Assembly (NCBI GenBank): GCA_002358975.1
Contig: DEPX01000188.1
Location: 11,229-22,021 of the forward strand
Origin: Micrococcaceae bacterium UBA3381
Lineage (GTDB): Bacteria; Actinomycetota; Actinomycetes; Actinomycetales; Micrococcaceae
Direction: 5' to 3'
Length of the DNA stretch: 10,793 nucleotides
Position 1 is the first letter of the stretch. Every line of letters begins with the position of its first letter. The notes under the pieces are model-generated. The model did not search any database, had not been told where the DNA came from, and was given only the letters and a program-made list of their open reading frames with translations. Below are positions 7,165-10,793 of this stretch, piece by piece. The translations under genes were made by a program, and so were the position numbers.

Positions 7165-7653
7165 TTCAGTGACGAACAGATTGATTTGATCCGTTCCTAT
7201 TGGGCTGCTGGCTACATTGGTATCCATCTACGATGCCATGGCTGAAGACCTCAACTGCATGGGATATGCCCCGTACCCGGCGAAAATGTCGGTGGTACGC
7301 TCCGAGTACTTCATGGACGACGACACCACGATTTTGGTCGGTTTTGGTGGTGATCACTCCAACGTGGACCTTAACGATATCGCCGATGCTCAAGAAATCA
7401 TGAACCAGCATTTGAAGTTGTAGAGGCGACCGATCACGACTGGGTTGCCGATAAATGGTGCGGTCAAGCCTGGGGCACATTACAGGCCGGTCAGTTCTGT
7501 GATGGCTGGGATAACTTTAAAGACACTGGAACCCGAATGTTTTTTGCCGGAACAAAATGGGCTCGCGGCTGGCGCGGGGTCTGTGTCGACGGCGCCTTGG
7601 AATCGGGTATGACAACGGCTCAGAAACTTATCAAAACATTCCGAAACCAGTAA
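7165..7653 (+). pseudogene. Remnant of a flavin monoamine oxidase (C-terminal part, frameshifted)
   Basis: Two reading frames together recall the C-terminal third of an actinobacterial FAD-dependent monoamine oxidase. Frame 2 (about 7217-7412) gives YAPYPAKMSVVRSEYF, then DDTTILVGFGGDHSNVDL; it stops at TAG 7421. Frame 1 (about 7411-7653) continues with VVEATDHDWVADKWCGQAWG and FAGTKWARGWRGVCVDGALE, then SGMTTAQKLI, the FAD-contacting end of the family (compare HDWVADEFSGETW and GWAGFIDGAIESG in intact relatives). Upstream, frame 1 also gives FSDEQIDLIRSYWAAGYIG (7165-7221), possibly the preceding segment. The family is about 430-460 residues; the N-terminal Rossmann GxGxxG part is absent, since the intact permease ends at 7129. 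No start codon or ribosome site fits. I infer an internal deletion plus two indels. It ends 9 bases before the convergent regulator stop. Confidence 0.82.
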
Positions 7654-7662
7654 AGCCACAGG

Positions 7663-8628
7663 TTAGTCCTCGAAAATCGTGTTCCGATATCCAGAGGGGG
7701 TCTGGCCGTAAGTCTGTTTGAACAGTTTCGAAACATGTGAAGCGTCAGTAAGTCCAAAACGTGAGCTGATGCTTTGCACCGTTTCATCCCGATACGTCGG
7801 ATTCGCTAGTGCTTCGCGGATCCGACGTATTCTTTCATTACGAATATAGGAACTAATGGTTTGGTCTTCTTCGGAAAATTTATTGTGTAACTGTCGAAGA
7901 GAGACATAAAAATAATCGGCAATCATCTGCGGGCCCATGTCTGGATCATTCAGGTGATCGTTGATGAATGCCACAGCCTGCTGAAATAACGGGTTATCAT
8001 CGTGAAGGTCGTTTTGTTTTTTGGCTGCCTCAAGCAATACTGTAACTAACATTTCTAAGGCAGAGCGCACCAAGCGCAATGCGTGTGGGCCTTGTAAAAT
8101 ATGCAGGTTCAACGCCAGTTGCTCAAATAATGGCACAGCCACTTTTCCCAGTCCCGTATCCCCGCTAATTGGTACCGCTGTTACCTGCGAAACCTGGTTT
8201 TGGACCAGATGCAGCAACTCTTGGGGAAACTGGATAATGAGACTGCGCTGTTCAGCGGTGTAATGCAAAGTGTAGGGCCGGTGGGCGACATATAATGCCA
8301 AATCGCCAGGATGTAGAGCACAGGTGCGGCCATCTTGGGTCAGATGCGTCGTCCCAGAAAATTGTAAGGAGAGTTTGCAAAGGTTTTGTTGCACCGACGA
8401 CGTGAGCACCTTAGGCTGGGTCACCGTATGGGGGCCGGTGTACATATCAAAGAGTTGTACTTCGCCTAATGACACGTGGTGTTGACCGGCACGGAAGGCT
8501 TCTCGGTCCGGTGTGGTCAGTTCAATATTGGGAAAGGCTCCCTGAACGAGCTGGGACCACGACCAGAAGTCTTGGTCACGTATTGGAGTTGTCGTCGTAC
8601 CCGCCAGCGCTTCGTGGTGTTCGTGCAT
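7663..8628 (-). CDS. AraC-family transcriptional regulator, FeaR-like architecture
   Basis: A 321-residue DNA-binding regulator. The N-terminal two thirds is an effector-sensing beta-barrel domain of the AraC_binding_2 type (FWSWSQLVQGAFPNIEL at 21-37; CALHPGDLALYVAHRPYTLH at about 103-122). The C-terminal AraC domain has a first helix-turn-helix around 230-251 (MIADYFYVSLRQLHNKF) and a second around 283-315 (ISSRFGLTDASHVSKLFKQ, then TYGQTPSGYR). FeaR and NphR share this layout and activate amine or nitrile/amide catabolic genes. An in-frame ATG at 8676 would add 16 residues, but it lacks a ribosome site; ATG 8628 has AAGG 8 bases upstream and fits FeaR's usual length of about 300. It is cut off from the aldehyde dehydrogenase upstream by a strong hairpin at 8713-8745, so it likely has its own promoter. 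Probable targets: permease and aldehyde dehydrogenase (inference). Confidence 0.9.
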   Translation of the reverse strand: MHEHHEALAGTTTTPIRDQDFWSWSQLVQGAFPNIELTTPDREAFRAGQHHVSLGEVQLFDMYTGPHTVTQPKVLTSSVQQNLCKLSLQFSGTTHLTQDGRTCALHPGDLALYVAHRPYTLHYTAEQRSLIIQFPQELLHLVQNQVSQVTAVPISGDTGLGKVAVPLFEQLALNLHILQGPHALRLVRSALEMLVTVLLEAAKKQNDLHDDNPLFQQAVAFINDHLNDPDMGPQMIADYFYVSLRQLHNKFSEEDQTISSYIRNERIRRIREALANPTYRDETVQSISSRFGLTDASHVSKLFKQTYGQTPSGYRNTIFED

Positions 8629-8712
8629 ACTTCTCGCCTTGACTTTCTCCAGAACGCAAAAGGATCTAGGCACCATGGTAGTCGGCGTACACCACGAGCT
8701 CGGAAGACAATT

Positions 8713-8745
8713 CTGCCCCGGCCAATGCGATCATGGCCGGGGCAG
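8713..8745 (-). terminator. Strong hairpin, probable terminator of the aldehyde dehydrogenase
   Basis: CTGCCCCGGCCA (8713-8724) and TGGCCGGGGCAG (8734-8745) form a perfect 12-bp GC-rich stem with a 9-base loop, 22 bases past the aldehyde dehydrogenase stop on the minus strand. The following minus-strand sequence AATTGTCTT is only moderately T-rich. Confidence 0.7.
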
Positions 8746-8766
8746 CGTGAGGAAATAAGCCAAAGG

Positions 8767-10182
8767 TTACAGTGCGGTGACCTTGGGTAGGGCGACTTGT
8801 TTGAGCCCTTCGACACCGAACTCTAGACCCATACCAGATTTTTTGACCCCTCCAAACGGGATCCGGGGATCAACGGCACCGTGTTTGTTAATCCAGGTGG
8901 TACCGGCAATTAGACGATCAGCTACTTGACGAGCTTTCTGCTCATCAGCCGACCATACAGAAGAGCCCAGACCGACCTCGAGTTCGTTTGCCCATTCAAT
9001 GGCCTGATCAATGGTCTCGTATTTGATAATGGGTAGGGCTGGTCCGAATTGTTCGATCTGTACCAGCGCGTTGTCCTGGTCGACATCTGCAACGATGGTT
9101 GCCGGGTAGAAGTAGCCTGGCTGGGTATCGTCCGGGTTGCCGCCGGTAACGATGTTGGCACCGGATGTGCGGGCTTGTTCAACCAGGTCTGCCACGATGG
9201 TTTGCTGTGCTTGGTTTTGTAACGGACCAAGCACGTTCTCTTCAGACATGCCCTGGCCCATGGGGGTTTGGGCGGCAATCTTTGCCAGGGCAGCAACCAG
9301 GTCATCATAAATTGCAGCTGGCACATAGAGTCGTTTCAGCGCAGCACAGGTTTGACCGGTGTTGATAAAAGCACCCCAGAAAATATCTTCGGCCATGGCT
9401 TCCACGTTGATATCGTCTAGGACAATACCGGCGTCGTTGCCGCCCAATTCCAGGGTGACACGTTTCATATCGCCTGCGGCACTGCGCATAATAGCTTGAC
9501 CGGTTTTGGTGGAACCGGTGAACATGATCTTGCCGATATCTTCGTGACCGGTAATGGCCTGACCGATTTCGCCGTCGCCGGGCACAACCTGTAACACATT
9601 ATCCGGTAGTACTTGGTTGAGCACCGCCACCAGGGCTTGGACAGACAACGGGGTGTGTTCAGAGGGTTTCATCACCACGGTGTTGCCCATCCGCAATGAT
9701 GGGGCCAACTGCCAGACCGAGATCATCATTGGCCAGTTCCATGGGCCAATGGCTCCAACCACACCGATGGGCACATACGATAGGACGGCTTTACCGGAGT
9801 CGTCGTCGACGAGCACTTCGTCTTCGATGGCAAAATCTGCGTTGGCACGCAGCCAGGATTCACAGGCTCCAGCCTCGAACCGGGCATTGGGACCGTTGAG
9901 TGGTTTACCAACCTCACGGGCCAGCACCTCAGCTAGTGCCTCCATAGATGCGTTGACGGCATCGGCGGCTTTGTGCAGGTAAGCGGAGCGTTCTGCATGG
10001 GTGAGCCCACCCCAGGAGAGTTGGGCTTCTTTGGCCCGGGCGACTGCCGCATCAACATCAGCCGTGGTTGAAACGGCAGTGTTGCCAATCAGCTCGCCGG
10101 TGGCTGGGTCATGGACTGCGGTACCATCTGCAACGGTGATGGCGGCCAGCAGGTTTTCATACGTCGTGAGATCTGTGGACAT
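8767..10182 (-). CDS. NAD(P)-dependent aldehyde dehydrogenase
   Basis: A 471-residue cytoplasmic enzyme of the aldehyde dehydrogenase superfamily, full family length. It oxidises an aldehyde to the carboxylic acid with NAD(P)+. Seen landmarks: IGPWNWP (145-151) with oxyanion Asn149, MKPSEHTP (171-178) with cofactor Lys172, FTGSTKTGQ (221-229) as the nucleotide loop, general base Glu245 in LELGG (244-248), and catalytic Cys279 in NTGQTCAALKR (274-284). Further on are EQFGPALPI (378-386) and PFGGVKKSGMG (442-452). All key residues are present, so it should be active. The start ATG at 10182 has GGAGG 4 bases upstream. The exact aldehyde is not determined; the FeaR-like regulator, permease and amine oxidase remnant suggest an amine-derived aldehyde (inference, compare FeaB). 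It may also serve general aldehyde detoxification. Confidence 0.93.
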   Translation of the reverse strand: MSTDLTTYENLLAAITVADGTAVHDPATGELIGNTAVSTTADVDAAVARAKEAQLSWGGLTHAERSAYLHKAADAVNASMEALAEVLAREVGKPLNGPNARFEAGACESWLRANADFAIEDEVLVDDDSGKAVLSYVPIGVVGAIGPWNWPMMISVWQLAPSLRMGNTVVMKPSEHTPLSVQALVAVLNQVLPDNVLQVVPGDGEIGQAITGHEDIGKIMFTGSTKTGQAIMRSAAGDMKRVTLELGGNDAGIVLDDINVEAMAEDIFWGAFINTGQTCAALKRLYVPAAIYDDLVAALAKIAAQTPMGQGMSEENVLGPLQNQAQQTIVADLVEQARTSGANIVTGGNPDDTQPGYFYPATIVADVDQDNALVQIEQFGPALPIIKYETIDQAIEWANELEVGLGSSVWSADEQKARQVADRLIAGTTWINKHGAVDPRIPFGGVKKSGMGLEFGVEGLKQVALPKVTAL

Positions 10183-10201
10183 GAATCCTCCGTGTTGTGT
10201 T

Positions 10202-10273
10202 CAAAACCTAGTGATCCTAAAGCATGGTTAAAACCAGGCTGCCAAACCTAAGGCGCGTCTACTAGGGTTTTGG
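10202..10273. repeat. Repeated AAACCTA elements upstream of the aldehyde dehydrogenase
   Basis: AAAACCTA (10203-10210) recurs as CAAACCTA (10243-10250), 40 bases away. An inverted copy, ACTAGGGTTTTG, at 10261-10272 pairs with CAAAACCTAGT (10202-10212) except for one extra base. They lie 20-90 bases before the start codon and may be operator sites; they do not match the CCCCATACTT sites of the permease region. Confidence 0.35.
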
Positions 10274-10345
10274 CGCAGAGCTCTTGGACTGTTGCGCATA
10301 ACTGAACTTCACCTGCAGTATATCGGCCCACCGGTGCTGTCTGGA

Positions 10346-10373
10346 TGGCGAATCAGGGCTGGGTCGTTCGCCA
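10346..10373 (-). terminator. Possible weak terminator after the right-end MFS gene
   Basis: TGGCGAA (10346-10352) and TTCGCCA (10367-10373) make a 7-bp stem with a 14-base loop, 18 bases past the MFS stop on the minus strand. No T run follows, so it is a weak call. Confidence 0.3.
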
Positions 10374-10390
10374 GTAATCACTGACTTCTC

Positions 10391-10793
10391 CTAGGCGTCT
10401 TGCCGGGTAACCGGTCCTGGACCGTGCGGTAAGGTGCGGGAAAATATTGCCGCACCTGCCAGCGCGAGACCAGCTATGGCCCAAATACCAAAAGCCAATG
10501 AAGAAATAGCGGTGACCGCCGAGATCAAAAGCGGGCCGCTGAGCATTCCGGCGTCAGATAACAGTCGCCACAGGGCCAAGAATTTTGCTCGCCCCACCGG
10601 CGGTGAATAGTCGGCACCCAGTGTCATCACAATGCCGGCACCAAAGCCATTGCCCAGCCCGATTAAAAAAGCGGCGACCAGCAACCAGACGCTGGACGTG
10701 GTGAACGGAACCACGGCCACGCCAAGGGCCAGTCCGGTCAGGCATGATACGGCCACCACGCGTCGGCCTTTGCGATCCATGAGTGAACCGGCC
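10391..10793 (-). CDS. MFS transporter, C-terminal part, cut by right edge
   Basis: C-terminal 133 residues of a major-facilitator transporter; the frame is open to the right edge, so the Met encoded at 10780 is internal rather than the start. The visible part opens with AGSLMDRKGRR, the loop 8-9 copy of MFS motif A. Four hydrophobic spans follow (VVAVSCLTGLALGVAVVPF; VWLLVAAFLIGLGNGFGAG; a span in MLSGPLLISAVTAISSLAF; IWAIAGLALAGAAIF), matching TM9-12. It ends in a short polar tail, PHGPGPVTRQDA. The substrate cannot be told. The aldehyde dehydrogenase lies downstream on the same strand after 208 bases; that gap has possible operator repeats, so the two are probably separate units. Confidence 0.85.
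   Translation of the reverse strand, partial: AGSLMDRKGRRVVAVSCLTGLALGVAVVPFTTSSVWLLVAAFLIGLGNGFGAGIVMTLGADYSPPVGRAKFLALWRLLSDAGMLSGPLLISAVTAISSLAFGIWAIAGLALAGAAIFSRTLPHGPGPVTRQDA

Noticed and set aside
7217..7423. Short plus-strand frame as a standalone 68-residue gene
   Set aside because: Its content is an internal piece of an amine oxidase, it starts at a TTG without ribosome site, and the family match continues in another frame after its stop.
7166..7480. Minus-strand open frame of 104 codons
   Set aside because: It is opposite the oxidase remnant, whose plus-strand translation carries clear amine-oxidase motifs; the minus-strand product has none.
8629..8676. ATG at 8676 as the regulator start
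   Set aside because: It would add 16 residues without family similarity and has no ribosome site; ATG 8628 has AAGG at good spacing.
1..10793. CRISPR array, insertion sequence, tRNA or rRNA
   Set aside because: No regularly spaced repeats, transposase motifs, terminal inverted repeats, cloverleaf or conserved rRNA segments were seen on either strand.

Overview
The window looks like chromosome from a moderate-GC actinobacterium, most likely a member of the Micrococcales. I base this on the style of the proteins (MHS transporter, short UvrA-like ABC ATPase, DUF488/DUF2945 pair, actinobacterial-type amine oxidase remnant), on Shine-Dalgarno-led genes and on a GC content that looks to be in the mid-50s by eye. 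The genus cannot be fixed from this sequence. There is no rRNA, tRNA, CRISPR array, insertion sequence or prophage gene that I can support.

Layout. Positions 1-954 (minus) hold the N-terminal 318 residues of a metabolite:H+ symporter (MHS family), cut by the left edge. A 297-base gap follows, with a candidate promoter and a long leader. From 4590 down to 1252 (minus) lie three genes in a row: a DUF2945 protein, a DUF488 protein and an 836-residue UvrA-like ATPase that lacks the UvrB-binding domain. Divergent from them at 4662-4967 (plus) is an alkyltransferase-like protein (ATL) with PWHR in place of the catalytic PCHR. Together they form a small neighbourhood with a DNA-damage or drug-tolerance flavour.

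From 5023 rightward is what looks like an amine or amino-acid catabolic locus. It has a one-domain cupin (minus), an APC-family permease (plus), a broken C-terminal remnant of a flavin monoamine oxidase (plus), an AraC-family regulator of FeaR-like architecture (minus) and an NAD(P)-dependent aldehyde dehydrogenase (minus). The expected logic is uptake of an amine, oxidative deamination to an aldehyde and oxidation to the acid, under a FeaR-like activator. The oxidase step is broken here: only about the last third of the gene remains, and it has two frame changes. The right end (10391-10793, minus) is the C-terminal part of a second major-facilitator transporter cut by the edge.

The most noteworthy observations are the decayed oxidase inside an otherwise intact amine-type locus, the ATL gene next to a UvrA-like gene lacking the UvrB contact domain, and a near-identical pair of CCCCATACTT sites 54 bases apart in the cupin/permease divergent region. 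I did not find a clearly new multi-gene system; the rest is ordinary actinobacterial chromosome.
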